This document shows, piece after piece, positions 33,917 to 46,977 of a stretch of DNA of 64,000 nt. Position 1 is the stretch's first letter, and each line of letters begins with the position of its first letter. The position numbers and the translations under genes were made by a program. Origin of the DNA: Anaspis maculata (lineage: Eukaryota; Arthropoda; Insecta; Coleoptera; Scraptiidae); assembly GCA_949128115.1 (NCBI GenBank), contig OX421962.1, forward strand, positions 37,781,745 to 37,845,744, in the 5' to 3' direction. Under the pieces are notes generated by a model. That model was not told the DNA's origin, ran no database searches, and worked only from the letters and a program-made list of their open reading frames with translations.

Positions 33917-34043
33917 GCTCGAAACCAAGTTGGGGCTAAGACCGCCGTAAGTGCGGTTACTATGGCAACGGCCAATCAGACCGCTCTATTTGGCAAGTTA
34001 CGCCGTCCTAACTTTTGCGCCTGCAACTTGGTATCGAGCCCTC
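33917..34043. repeat. ~125-bp palindromic MITE-like element
   Basis: GGCTCGAAACCAAGTTG at 33917 pairs with CAACTTGGTATCGAGCC near 34042, with weaker pairing inside. The centre has ACGGCCAATCAG. Confidence 0.5.
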
Positions 34044-36370
34044 ATCAGTTGTTAGTGGTTTCTCACTTTCGCGCATGTGATTTCTCGCTCTTTCTCTCTC
34101 TAACTTAGATCAGATCAGTGAGTTTTGTGGTAAAAGGTAAGCGCTAAATGTCTGGGAACAACCAGAGCCACAGAATAGGTCACGGGAACATAACCGTCAT
34201 CTTGGCACCCGCTATGGCAACGTTACAGGCACGCCGGCACAACGAAGCGCCTCTTGCCAGCTTCTTGCCCGCGCTTGCTCCCGATAGGGTGCCAAAGTAC
34301 CGCTGTGTAGAGATTCGCTTGTTTTTGACATTACTCAGTTACAGTAGGGTTGTGCACGAGCACGAGTACAAGGTATTCAAATACTGTATTCGAATACTTA
34401 TTTTCATGGTATCTGTACTCGTACTCGAATACTTTTCAGGAATTTCGAATTTGTACTCGTATTCGTACTCGCGAACGTATGAGAGGTACTCGTACTCGTA
34501 TTTTTCACGGATACCAAGGGGTTGTACTCGTACTTTTCCACGAGTACGACACCGCGTGACAGTGACACAGGAATCGACCAAACATGAAAACACTCGCTTT
34601 CAACTTAGTTTTCAACTTTTTGATGAAAGAAATAGGTTCCAACGAGGGTTCCAACAATGGAAAGACTTCGAAAAACAAAAACAAAAAAACAAATTTGACC
34701 AGTAGTGGCGGATCAACCATACATATTTGGTTTTTTGTGCAGAAAAGTTACTTTACAGTTCATACGAGAGTTCATTATGTAAATGTACGTGCAAGATTTG
34801 AAATTGAAACAATCTGACATTCGATCAAATATCAGTGGAGTCGGAGGTTGGGTTAAGTTTTCAACTCATTAACTTTCAACTCGTGGGTTACACATTATCA
34901 TCATTGATTTTTAAGGTGACCAGATTTCTCAGTGAAGAAATCGGAACATGGAGACACTTTTTTTTTATTGGGAAAAGGGGCGTTCTTTTTATTTGCTGAT
35001 TCAGAACTTCCAGGCACCTACCTACATCTATTCCTCATTTTTTCGCGTCTGTTCATTGTTGGATAGACCGATATTTGGGGATATTTTCTGAAACCGAGTC
35101 TGAAACTTAGTTTTTCTGATCATTTTTCTGCAAAAAAAACAGCAGGAGGGCAGGTAAGTGCTGTCCCGTATTTGCCCCCTTTTCAACCAATAGTGTTCAT
35201 AATAATACCAATAATAATGAAATAATGTTGTTATTAAAATAATGCTTTTTTGAAACAACATGTAAGACCTTATAGTGTGGTCCAAAAAAAATGTTTTTTC
35301 AATTTTTGATCGGGCCACCCTCCACTTTTGTTACACATACCCATAGTGATTCCCTGGTGAAATTTCAATTCTATACCATGGCAGGGAGGGGGTGCTCATC
35401 AACCCTCTAATTTTGAAAATTCTAGATTTATTCGTTAAAGTCTGTGGCATCCAGATTCACCAAAAACACGAAGGAATATGTCAGTAATAATCTATTTAGC
35501 ACAATTTGAGAATTATGTAGAAGAAAAATCATATGTGAGTGGAATATTGATCGTTGAACTAATAGTGATACCTACCAAAAAAGCGGAAATGTTTCGTGGT
35601 ATTCCTTTTTGATGTTGAAGCTGGATATCACAAAGTAAGGCCCAGTATTTTCATCTCTGGTTAACTTTAACCAAAAGGTCAATGTCATAATTGTCATATC
35701 AACATTGCTGGAACATTGGTATCTTTGGCAATTAACCTCAAGTTGACCTCTGAATGGAGTTATCCTGAGACGGAAATACTGAGTCTAAAAATAATTTTGC
35801 AATCCTAAGGACTGCGGAAACCTCAAGATATTTCACCTTTGGAAGAACCATAAACATGTTACTGATTTCAAATATCAGTGTCTACTTCCTAAGACATTTC
35901 TTCCAAAGATGGATCAACATCCATGGTTACCTTCAAGGCAAAGACTGAGTTATATGCCGATCACGTTTTAAATTCAGCAGAAAATAAAACGCGGTTGGCC
36001 ATGTTGCCTAGAGTGTAACGGACGCTCATAGACCAAGTTGCGCGAAAACGGGCTGAGCTCAAAGAGGTTAGAAAATTTTGACAAGAAATGCCAGTTCTGG
36101 CGTCTCCTTGCATCATATCCGCTGCCCTGTTGCCTTGGCCGTTGTTTGTCATGATGTCAGGTGAGTGTCATAGTTGTTTACATTCCTGGGAAAATTTCAT
36201 TAAGTGTTCTGCCCTCGGTTCTGCTATTGCTATATTCACGGTTCTGCCTGTATATTTATAAGGTAAGTACGAGTAACACTCTTGTCTGAGTACTTAAGTT
36301 CATGTACATTTTTTCTTTCATTCAAAATTGACTTCAGATGCAAATGATCATGGGATGAATCCTCGGGTGA

Positions 36371-36937
36371 ATAGGCTACTTCGTTTGGGCAGGTGCGCAT
36401 GCTTGAAGGCTCCAAATTTTAAAAACTTTCGTACACCTGTCAGTTGAAAGGCAACGCTGCATGCTCTGTCTAGCCGCCTGACCAACAACTGGTTCCTGGC
36501 TGATCCGTGCCTGGCTGTCACTTTTATACATACCGTAAATGCATCTCTTCGTAGCTTCTTTGAACTTCCTTCTCGGTACAGCCATTTTCAATAGGTTCTG
36601 TTCTTTCGTCAAAACATGAGCAAATGAAATGTAGGTCAGGTAGAAACGAGAAGTGTGATCATAATTGTCACAAGTGACAGTTGGCGCCGATGTCTTGTTG
36701 TTTTGAGCGCTGTTGCCATTTTCGTTGTTCCTGAACTCTCACAAATGATCATTGAATTCAATTTCAATGAAACATTTCCTTTGAATATAAAAAATGGTAT
36801 CTAACATTCAACCAAATTATTTGTGAAATTTTAGGTGCGCTACAATATTTTTTTCTGTTAATTTTCAATATTGGTGTACGAAACTATGAAATTCGCGCCA
36901 GACATGCGCACTCAAAAAAACCGAAACGAAGGGACCT
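36371..36937. mobile_element. hAT-type non-autonomous element, copy 3
   Basis: Same family and orientation as 17299-17857, over its full length, with a short extra segment near 36502-36515. The target duplication is not clear here. Confidence 0.7.
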
Positions 36938-37719
36938 ATTACTGGGACATCAGAACGTTCAACAGATTGTGATGGATTGCCACGGGATTACCACGGGATT
37001 TCCACCGGATACGATTTCTTCAAATTAAATGGATAGCCACGGGATTCCAGGGAATTTCCACAAATTACCAACGGCTTGGGGCCACGCATGAATCACCACC
37101 AGAGAAAGGCGCTCTTGCTTTGCGGCGCTTATTATCACCTGAGGTCTCCACGCTATAAGGTTATTCATTAACGTTACATAGACCAATGGCAGATAGGGGA
37201 TTTCAATTTTGTTTAGATTTACCAGCAATATTCCTCTGTTAAAACTTGTCAAGAATTACTGGGTAAATCAAAGTCTAGGGCCGCAGATTCGGAAAAATGT
37301 ATCCCTGTGTTATTTGGTCAAATTTACATTTTTGGGAATACTGTTATCGGGTTCGAGCCATATTGAGGCAAATTTAATGGTTGACCTGCGATGTGACTCG
37401 ATTGAAAAAAGTTGGCTTCTGTAATTTTAGCTTTTTAGGCCAGCCCTTCTGTCAACAGAGACAAGCCATGAAATGAATTTGAACCAATTCAGTCGAACAG
37501 TGAGTAGATTATGACCAGCCAAAACTGAAAACGAACTTTTTGGACAAATAACACAGATGTGCAAAATAAAAACCCGCCGATTCTGTGATTTTTCACTATG
37601 ATATTTCTGCACATAATAAATATGTATTACGATTTTCCAACAGAATTTTGTCATCTTTCAGAAATGAGGATTGAATCCGAACTCTCTGGAGATAGAGACT
37701 AGAGCCATTCATCTGAACG

Positions 37720-38300
37720 ACAGAAGCAGTTCGTCACCTCAATGTCAGCTTTGATGGCCGGACTTCATCTGCAGCACAGTCCCACTCCAAGTGCCTCGGT
37801 GGGACCTTTGACCAAACATTATCCTTCAAGATCAACTTGGAGAGACTCACTGCCAAGACGAAGACACGAATGAACCTGGTTCAGAGACTTGCGAGAACTA
37901 CATGGAGTGTCGACGCCACTACTCTTCGGATATCCACCATTGTCTTGGTCTAGTCGACAGCGGAATACTACGGTCCTGTTTGGATGAATAGCACACACAC
38001 ACTACATCATTGACGTCATTCTTAACCAAGCATTGAGAATCATTGCTGGAGTTGTCAAATCTACCCAGACTTTCTGGCTGCCAATTTTGAACATCGCAGC
38101 CAAAAATCCATGCTGCAGATTTCGAGATGAAAAGACACTGGATGGAAATATGGGATACTGAAGCCGCCGTCAAGAACAGAGCGATTGTAGAGGATCCGAA
38201 GAGCTTCTCCCTTCCAAGGAAAATATGGATTCAATAGGATACGAACAGGGCAGGGAAAATGCAGGTTTCAGTTTTATCAGTGAGGATATGTAGAAGATCC
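37720..38300 (+). pseudogene. Jockey-like LINE fragment (RT 3' part)
   Basis: In shifting frames this encodes a relative of the LINE at 45640-46836: SKCLGGTFDQT, AKTKTRMNLVQRLARTTW, STAEYYGPVWMNS and LNQALRIIAGVVKSTQTFWL align block by block to KYLGITLDRT, AKARTRNNILQKL, SAAEYGAPVWLNS and LNSAMRIITGCIKSTPTYWL. It has stop codons and frameshifts and lacks both ends. Confidence 0.75.
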
Positions 38301-41300
38301 GAGTTCTGAGTGTGGAACTGAGAACCAGACCATGAACCACATCGTCGCGGAGTAGGTGTCCGCGGACAATGGCTATCAAAAACTGCATCTGAGCTAGACC
38401 TGTAGTTCCTCAACATCTCCATCGTCAACTTCGCACTCGCCCACTTGCTGCATCTACTCTACCCTCTGTTCCCTAAGATGGCCACTGATATCAGCCCCGC
38501 TGACATCTTTTCCTTTTTTTTTTCATTAAAGCTACGTCGAGCAGTTTTTCTGTGGTTTGCCTATAGATCTTCGAGCGAATGCTGTAGCTGAAGTTAATTC
38601 ATCTCACAGGTTTTCAAGAATTGTTGTATATATTTAGTTATAGTATCAATGTATCTTAAGTACCTACATATAGTGATACTAGGTACTATTGCACTATATA
38701 AGTTGATTTACGTTGTCACTAATATTGTATCCTTAGTACAGGCATATAGCAATTAATTCAGAAAAATTGTGAAATTTTCGATTATTACCTTCGAGAGCTT
38801 GTAAATCTATCACCTAGTGTTAAATTTAAAAGGCACAGATTAATTTTAGATATCAGCTATTGACCTTTATTTTGACCAAAAATTAGAACAGTTTCCTCAA
38901 CGAAATTTATTATTTTATTTGAAAAAACCTTGGAAAAAACATTCCACCAGTCGCTCATTTAAACTGGCGAAAATCTACCAAAATCAAGACGCCTTGAACG
39001 TTTATACAATCTTGCAACAGCGCTGTACTCGATTGACAATAAAAATTCAAGGTCATCTAGGGAAAAAGTGATCCAACATTACAAATTTGAGCATCCCCAA
39101 TTATCGCAGAATTGCCAACTTGGCGTAAGAAAATTACCGTTCTAGTGCTGAATTTAAAAGCTGATCGGCATATAGGTATAAATTTACGGGTGGTAAACGA
39201 TACTGCTGAAAGGGGTGTCCAATTGACCTTTCCAAAAATAAAGGATAGAGAATGATTTTGACAGTTGTCCCAATCTACGCAAAGCATTTCGCGTATTGCG
39301 CACATTTCGCGGTTGCATGATGTCATGTTAACGTCAGATTCCATGCGTCATGAGCATGTCCTCAAAATCTCTGTTTGTTTTGGTCGGAAAAACGATGAAG
39401 AAATCATCAGTGAAGTGTACACTGGAAGAAAATCCTTCCAGATGGAGAAACGGAGTATCAGGAAGAAGTCATAGTGAAAGCGAAGACAGGCGGAAATACC
39501 AATGCGTATTCATTCAGGCAAAGCTGTATCTCGACAACTACTGTTGATCTATCTGTAGAATTGTATAGCTGCAGAGGATTCACCACTCCATTATCGCAGT
39601 TAAAGGGATTTTAGTGCCCTGATTTATGACAAGTGCTAAGCGGAAAAGACAAATTTGATGGGTACTGGTCCATCAAAACTTCAGCAGTTCCCGATTTTGG
39701 ATGATGCCACCAGAAATACTTTGCACCACTCTCACAGTTCCAGGGGTAAAAACTTCGACGAGTGGTTTCGTAGGAAGGAGAAGCCAGATAAAAATTTGAA
39801 CAGCCCTGGGGTTCTCTTGCACAAAATGGGTCGTGTCTTGCCTAGGTGAATTTTGTTTCTTCAACTCTCAATAAAGCCACATCGGTGTATTTCGTAAAAT
39901 TGTACATGGAACCATGAGGCTTCTTCAAATTATTTTCGCACAAGGTAACACAGCAATAAGTAACCACTTTTGCAAGTCTTTCCTTTCTACGCTCGGTGCT
40001 TGCCTATGCCTCTGACACTTCAACTATGAGATGACTGTACACTGACAGTTGTCCCAATCTACGCAAAATCATGACGTCATAATAGAAAAGGACAAGCGCA
40101 AATTTGGAAAGGTCTATTGTTCGAGAAATACAACTAACTACTGACCAATGACAAGAATGAAAAGATGCTTCTGTTGCATATGGTAGACCAATTGGAAAAT
40201 GGTGCCTATTTGGACGACCAGAAACGTTTGATCAACGTAGTCTAAAGGAAAATCATACCATGTTAGTTGAACATTATAATTCCGCTTCATTTTAATTTTT
40301 CTTTTACATAATTCTTCACTTAGGTACACCAAACGAACAATAATTCATATATTACTTCGTATTTTGTTGAATCTGGATGCTACAAACTCCTACGGATAAA
40401 TCTGGGATATTCAAATTTTGATGGTTAATGAGCACCCCCTGCCTGCCATGGTAGAGAATTGAAATTTCACCAGGAAATCTCTATGGGTATGTGTAACAAA
40501 AATGGAGGGTGGCCCCATCCAAAATTGGAAAAAAATCTTTTTGGACCACACTAATGTACCTATACCGTATGATAAAAAACTTTCTTATTCAAGGAAGGCT
40601 GAGGTCCTGGTCATTGGCAGGCAAACGAGGCTGATTTTGGCGAGGCCACAGCCTCCCTCGAGTAAGAAAGTTTTTGATCATACGGCACATTCTGCAGACA
40701 GTGGAGACCTCGGTCGAGACCCACTTGCATAGCATGGGTGCCAATCGAAATAAATTCAATTTTGTAAATAAACTACAATCTACATGAATTTCAACTTTTA
40801 CCGAAAATATAGAAGAGGTGAAAAAAATTTGAAATGTTCGTTGCTCAGATCGGAAATCGGAGCATTTACGGAACAGTTACTCAAATCGGAACATTAACGG
40901 AACAGAAAGTCGAATCGGAAAGTGTCTCCCGAAAACGGTACAGTTCCGATCAAATCGGAACGTCTGGTCACGTTATTGATTTTACCTTTATCAGGTGCCT
41001 TGGCTTTGTTTTTTCCCCGGAGTTAACTACCAGAAGAAAATTATCCAACATGTGCGTGGTTTTTACACTTCTACTCGTCGTGAACGGTGCATCCTACGAA
41101 AAAACTTTGAACTTTGAAACGAGTCTGTCAAATGTGCAAACAAAAATACGATCGGGTCACAGACAATATTTTTCTGGCAGCTTAAGCTACCCCAACCCCC
41201 TGTAACTTCGCCGCCACTGGTCAGATTTGTGTGAAATTTTGCATGTATATCCCATACACTTTCTATTTTCAGTAGAATGACTTTTTGGAGCAAAAATGGA

Positions 41301-41675
41301 GTGACAAGCTGGAGCGCTGGGAAAAAACGGCCGATGGCCCCTGATAGTTTCGCTCCAAAACTTTGTAGAATAGTACCTTTCATTATTCAGCGCGCCATCA
41401 GCGCGCATACTCGTCTTGTGAAGTAATGGCGTCAAATACAAAATTTGCGAACAAATGCTAGAAAATGACGTGAAAAACCGCCATAGAGTTGAAAAATACG
41501 CGCCGCAGCGAACAGGGTAATAGGCTAGAGGTTAATACACACTAGTGATTACTTATTCTTCATCAAAAAGTCCGCATTGTTCATTAAATTATAAATAAGT
41601 GCGTTTTACATTGATCGGATGTGCGTACGCAACCCCCAACAACTCTATTTTCAGTTTGACTAGCGAAAGTTGCCT

Positions 41676-42171
41676 AAAAACCACGATTTTAGGCAACATT
41701 CGCTACATCAGTGTACTGCGGAATGTATTTTACTCCCAGGGACTTCTCCCACACGATTCAATAATAGCGGCCCTGTGCTCTTCAAAGTATAAAAATCAGT
41801 CTTTTTTAAAACTAAATCAGCGGTGTTATCCTTCCAAAAATCATGGAAAAACAAGTGAAAGGGGCCGTGAAACATTGTACTCATGGGAATTGGCACAGTG
41901 ATAGTCGGTATAATGACAAAAATATGTATTTCTTTATCCGATTCCCAAAAACGTGCTTAAAATACCGTAAAAACTTGGTACTGGAGAAATTTGAAAAACA
42001 TGTAAAGTCTTGCGAGGAATGTGACAATGTGCACGGTGGGTGAAGCTGTGTAACCGGAAAAATTTCACTCCGAAACGGGTCACCAAGGATAGATTCAATA
42101 CATTCATACACAATACATTCCGCAGTACACTGATGTAGCGAATGTTGCCTAAAATCGTGGTAAAAACCCTG
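41676..42171. repeat. Inverted repeat around 41.7-42.2 kb
   Basis: ATTTTAGGCAACATTCGCTA at 41686 through AATGTATT is repeated in reverse complement at about 42108-42168. It abuts a truncated CAGGGTGTTTC-family arm (42171-42328). Confidence 0.6.
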
Positions 42172-42729
42172 TTTTACTTCGTACTTTTGAGATTCTCTGC
42201 TTTTGAGGGCGTTCAACTCCCTTAGGAAGCACGTACTTTGGGAAAAAATGTTACTCCTAATTTTCGACTCATCTTTTTGAGTGAAATCACCTTCCGGAGT
42301 ATTGTGCAAGGTCACTGAAACACCCTGTACCTATATGCGATCACAATAATATCAAAATAATATCGTGTACTCGCACTTTTGTACTCGTAGATTATGATTG
42401 TATTTGTACTATTACGAGGTATCCGAATACAAAGTATTCGTACTCGTAGGTACTCGATTACTTTTTTGAAAAATGGGTTTTCGTACTCGTAATCGCACAA
42501 GCAAAAGTGGAAAGTATTCGTACTCGATCGTACTTGAGTACAAAAAAAAAGTACTCGTGCACAGCCTTGCAGTTACATCTTGAGTTTAGCACATTAATTT
42601 TTTATGATAAAGCGAGAATTGTTCAATAAATTATCTCTATATATTATTTAATATATTTTTGACTTGATTATTCAAGTCAACTGTCAGCAACTGACAACAA
42701 AATTCTTGGATTCCTCCGGAATTCAAGAA

Positions 42730-45700
42730 TACAAGCTGTATAAGGTGCAAATCTAGTTCGCCTCTACTAGGTGCCCTTCTCCAATAAAGGGCTAGAACAA
42801 TTGGCAGCCAGACCTATCCGCTCTGGATCTCCTGGCTCCATGCATACAGACAAAAAACTCTACCTCAACAAAGGACCGGCCTCGGAGAACTTCCCTCGCA
42901 GCCAACATAGACCTATTCTTCTTGAAGTTGGTATCGTAATTGCTATCATAACATCGTTTCCACGGCCGAGATGGAACTTTAGAAAAGCTAAATGGTGCGA
43001 CTTCTCTTCGGAACTGGACAAATGCCTTAGATGGATCCCCCCAAAGGCTGAAAACTATAACAGGTTCATGGGAGCTACTTTGTGTGTTGCCAAGAAACAC
43101 ATTCCTAGAGGGTATCGAAAGGAATATATTCCAGGCTGGAACAACGAAGCCGAAGCTCTATATCACAATTTCCTGTCGAGTGGAGATACCACTATAGGAG
43201 ACGATCTACTACACTCCCTTGATGCTGCGCGGAGGAAAAAATGGCATGAAATAACTGAAAATACAGATTTCAAACACTCCAGCAGAAAAGCCTGGAGCTT
43301 GCTCAAGAAATTAGGAGCAAGTAATCCAGTGTCTCGCGTGATTCCAGAAATTTCTCCGAATCAAGTTGCAGATCGGATTATTTCAATGTCCAGGGCACCT
43401 AGAGATCGTTCCCATACTAAACGAATAAAACAAGACCTGAAAAATCTGAAGAGAAAAGAATCAAAAGAAGACCATTTTTCGAGACCCTTCGACAGCGAAG
43501 AGATCACCATGGCGTTGAAGAATATTAAAACTGGAAAGGCCCCAGGATTTGATGGGATCCACAATGAGTTTCTGGTCAACACTGGAAAATATGCAAGAAA
43601 ATGGTTGGCCTGTTTGTAACGCTCAATTTTCGCACCAGGAACTTGAAATAAATAGATAGGACAAAAAGGAGAGAACCGGCCTTACCGCGCCACTTCTTAG
43701 TGAATTTCGGCGAGCTCAAAAAAAGTTAGATAGTGGAAGCTAGTTTTAAAGTCGTGCTGAGAGCGTTGAAAATTTCCGAAGCCAAAAGGATTTGTTATTT
43801 TCCTACCAGAGAGGTCTTCTGGGATTCCACGGCTACGAAATTTTATTATTGAAACGGTACATGGCAAAAGGTCCGATTTTCTACGCAAGTATTGCGGATT
43901 TTTACGCTCGAGCACCGACGTTTTCCATCTTGTAGCTACCGCTTCTCGTTATCTTCGAAACCGAAAATTGAAAGCAAAATTACAGGCTCTTCTGGTAAGC
44001 TATTTTGCGTCCACTATTTTCTTCGCCACCTACAATTTCTTTTATTACCTACAGTCTCCAGAGTGGGTGTTTTACCTCCCGATTTTCCTGAAGAAAAGTG
44101 AGTCGTGTGAGCCGATTTTCACACCACCTTCGAGGCTCCCATTTATGTGATTCACGCCGTTCTACTTCATCCGCTTTGTCTATTTCTTCATCTGACTGGG
44201 ATAAATCGTCTTTCCTGTGGAAGTTGAGTGACCGGTGACGTCAGCAACTCACCACCCTGTGTTTTTCCGAGGGTCAAGTCAACATCAACACCACGTGTCA
44301 ATTCGTGACGTCAACGCCGTGCTTTCTTGTGCGAGAAATCTGCAGCTTGGATAACCAGCAAGAAGAAGTGTTGAGTACCTCATGCTAAAATTTATTGTTT
44401 TTATTGTGTATTTCACCGATTTACTTTGGAAAATCATCAAGTAATCAATACTCGTCGTGTAGTTACAGTGCTTTCGTTGTGAAAATCTCATTTATTTGTC
44501 GTTCTATTAATAATAATATTTAATTATCACTTGCCTACGTTAGGGTCAGGTACCTCTTTTATCTTCGCTAGTCCATATGAGTTCGTGACTCAAGAGTAGT
44601 CATTGCGCAAATTTCAGGTGAAGAACGTGACGTCACGGGGTTCAGTTAGTTTGCAAGGTTAATATTTTTGACTTCCGGTTTTGGAAGTAGGTAATTACGT
44701 TAAGATAAAATAAAAGAGTACCCTTCTCCCTTGTGTATTTGGATTGACAATTAGTGTGCCTTTTTTTTAAAATTATTTAAATGAACATCACTTGTGTATA
44801 AATAATTACGTAACTTCGACTTGAACTTATCAAATCTCCCTCGAATTACAAACTGTTATTTTTCTTTATTTACTGTGCCGGTCTGAAATATCTGCGGGAA
44901 TAAATCCATAATTGGGAACTCAAGTTTTATTGAACAACCCCTTTGCAACCCCGAAATAGTGAGTATTCTTCTAATCGAGTAAGTTTTAAATCCTGAATTT
45001 GGTCGGTAGGGTGCGAGGTTCGGTCACAGGTCTCACTCTTGACCGATCGACGGGTGTAACTAAGAGTGTGGCGCCCCCTTGAATTTTAATTTCGAACAAT
45101 ACCCACCCCTCCAGCCTTCTGAGCAGCGGGACACCCTCGATCATAGTGATCCACCCTCGTAGCTGACCAAAGGGATAATTGTAGGTGTTACAATAATGGT
45201 TGGCTAATGGAAAATGGTTGGCCTGTTTTTTCTCAGACATCCTCGATACCAACTTTCTTCCTAAAAACTTCAAGAAAGCTAAAATAATAACTATCTCAAA
45301 CCCGGTAGAGCAAAGGATAGAGTCGAGAACTACAGACCAATTTCTCTTTTAAATTCTTGCTACAAGCTCTTGGAGAGAATAATTCTTGGAAGAATCGAAA
45401 CTAAAATTAACGAACACGTTCCGGTTACACAAGCAGGCTTCCGACCTTCACGCAGCTGTACAGATCAAGTTTCAAGTCTAACTACTTTCATTGAAGCTGG
45501 CTTCCAAGAATGCTTCAAAACATCTGTCGCCTTTATTGTAGATCTAACGGCCGCCTATGATACGGTCTGGCGGGATGGCTTGATGTACAAATTCCTCCGT
45601 GTTATCCCAAATCAAAAATTGGCCAAACTTTAAAACATCATGTTATGTGACAGGCCATTTCAAGTTACCATGGGAGACGTGATAAGCAGAGTTCGAAAAC

Positions 45701-46977
45701 TACAGAATGGCTTACCTCAAGGCTCAGTACTGGCCCCCATCTTATTCAACTTATACACAGCTGACCTACCACCAACTACCTCTAAGAAATTTATGTACGC
45801 AGATGACCTGGCGATAGCCGTTAGACGGAAAACAATCGAAAGCACGGAAAAAATCCTGACCGACGATCTTAGAATTCTTGCCGAGTTCTACCGTAAATGG
45901 AGATTGACCCCAAGCCCTACGAAGACTGAATGTGCTTGTTTTCATTTGGATAACAGACTCGCCAACCATCATCTCACTATATATTTCAATGGAACTTTGC
46001 TCAGAAACAATCCAACACCAAAATATCTTGGCATCACTCTTGACAGAACCCTTACGTACAGCTATCATCTGTCTAATGTGGCAGCTAAAGCACGAACGAG
46101 GAATAACATACTCCAGAAGCTATGTGGTACAACATGGGGTGCCTCAGCAGACACACTCAGATGTTCGGCAATGAGTTTGGTTTACAGTGCCGCAGAATAC
46201 GGAGCTCCAGTCTGGCTGAACAGCCATCACGTGCACAAAATCGACACCGTACTCAATAGTGCAATGCGCATTATCACGGGATGCATTAAATCTACACCGA
46301 CTTACTGGCTCCCCACACTTAGCCAAATTGCGCCTCCCTTTCTCCGAAGACAAGCTGCTTTATTTCGTCAATTCGGAAAGGTGATGGAAAACGGACATCT
46401 ACCTATACACGAAGATATTGTCACCACGTCTTCAACTCGATTAAAATCGCGTAGACCACCCATCAAATCGCCCAATCAACTTCGCGTTGAAAACTTCAAT
46501 ATCATACATAAGTGGGAGGAATTATGGAGTCAGACAACAACCCAAGATGTAAACTTATATTTACCAGTCGACCAGAAGCCGAGTGGATTCGACCTTCCAA
46601 GGAAAATCTGGAAGACTGCGAACCGAATTAGATGCAACCACGGTAGAACCGCCGACTTTTTGTATAAATGTGGTAAAGTTCAATCTGGACACTGTGACTG
46701 TGGAAATCCACGTCAAACTGTCGTGCACATTGTTCAGGAGTGCGAACGAAAGGCATACCCTGGCAATTTCTCCGACTTTTACACCCTTTCCCCAGATACA
46801 GTCACTTGGATTGAAAACTTGGACATCGGGATCTGATGAATTATTTCTTCTTATTTATTTATTTATTTACTTTTTTATATACTCGTTATATTAAGTACTT
46901 TCTATTACTATTATAGTACCTCTCGAGGTACCTCTTGTCTGTAGCATGTATGCCATACGCTAAATAAATAAATAATT
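42730..46977 (+). mobile_element. Jockey-like LINE, 5'-truncated and split by a 1.6-kb insertion
   Basis: Non-LTR retrotransposon. The left part (42771-43614) holds the end of the endonuclease domain (SQHRPILLEVG) and the RT start (KTGKAPGFDGIHNEFL). The right part (45220-46836) continues with VENYRPISLL, QAGFRPSRSC, FIVDLTAAYD (motif A), NGLPQGSVLAPILF (motif B) and FMYADDLAIA (motif C, catalytic Asp pair intact), plus a C-terminal zinc-like CDCGNPRQTVVHIVQEC. The copy is dead: frameshift near 45300, in-frame stop at 45631-45633, and a foreign insertion. It ends in an (AAAT)n tail at 46963-46977. Confidence 0.85.
43616..45209. mobile_element. 1.6-kb insertion in the LINE, LTR-like ends
   Basis: A 19-bp direct repeat (GAAAATGGTTGGCCTGTTT) lies at 43597-43615 and 45210-45228 and marks the break in the LINE frame. 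The insert begins (T)GTAACGCTC and, 17 bp before its right edge, has GGTGTTACA, so TGTAAC...GTTACA termini of a solo LTR (43615-45192) are plausible. The long direct repeat is not standard for an LTR element; see findings. No internal protein recognised. Confidence 0.55.

Larger units (their letters stand above)
35275..40551. mobile_element. 5.3-kb innermost TIR element, TA duplication
   Basis: GTGTGGTCCAAAAA at 35275 and its complement TTTTTGGACCACAC ending at 40551, flanked by TA. The arms extend about 160 bp (shared GGAGGGTGGCCC and CATGGCAGGGAGGGGGTGCT-type blocks). The interior holds the hAT-type copy at 36371-36937, a LINE fragment at about 37720-38300, and a 28-bp direct repeat TTGTCCCAATCTACGCAAA at 39262 and 40047. 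Confidence 0.65.
34912..40974. mobile_element. 6.06-kb element nested in the hAT-like element, 9-bp duplication
   Basis: Flanked by ATTGATTTT at 34903-34911 and 40975-40983. Ends TAAGGTGACCAGA and the complement of AACGTGACCAGA. A 9-bp duplication suggests a Mutator-like element. The CGGAAC-rich ends (GGAACATGG, AAATCGGAACGT) are repeated inward. No MULE transposase seen. Confidence 0.65.
34344..42569. mobile_element. 8.2-kb composite hAT-like element, 8-bp duplication, CGAGTA subterminal arrays
   Basis: Flanked by perfect CAGTTACA at 34336-34343 and 42570-42577. Ends read GTAGGGTTGTGCACGAG and, reversed, CAAGGCTGTGCACGAG. Inside each end is a dense array of CGAGTA/TACTCG units (34355-34555 and 42350-42555). 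The element is inflated by nested insertions (34912-40974 and others). No hAT transposase catalytic blocks recognised. The 8-bp duplication and TIR position are direct observations; the superfamily is inference. Confidence 0.75.

Noticed and set aside
34339..34593. Tyr/Glu-rich ORF resembling a low-complexity protein
   Set aside because: It is the CGAGTA hexamer array of a transposon end.
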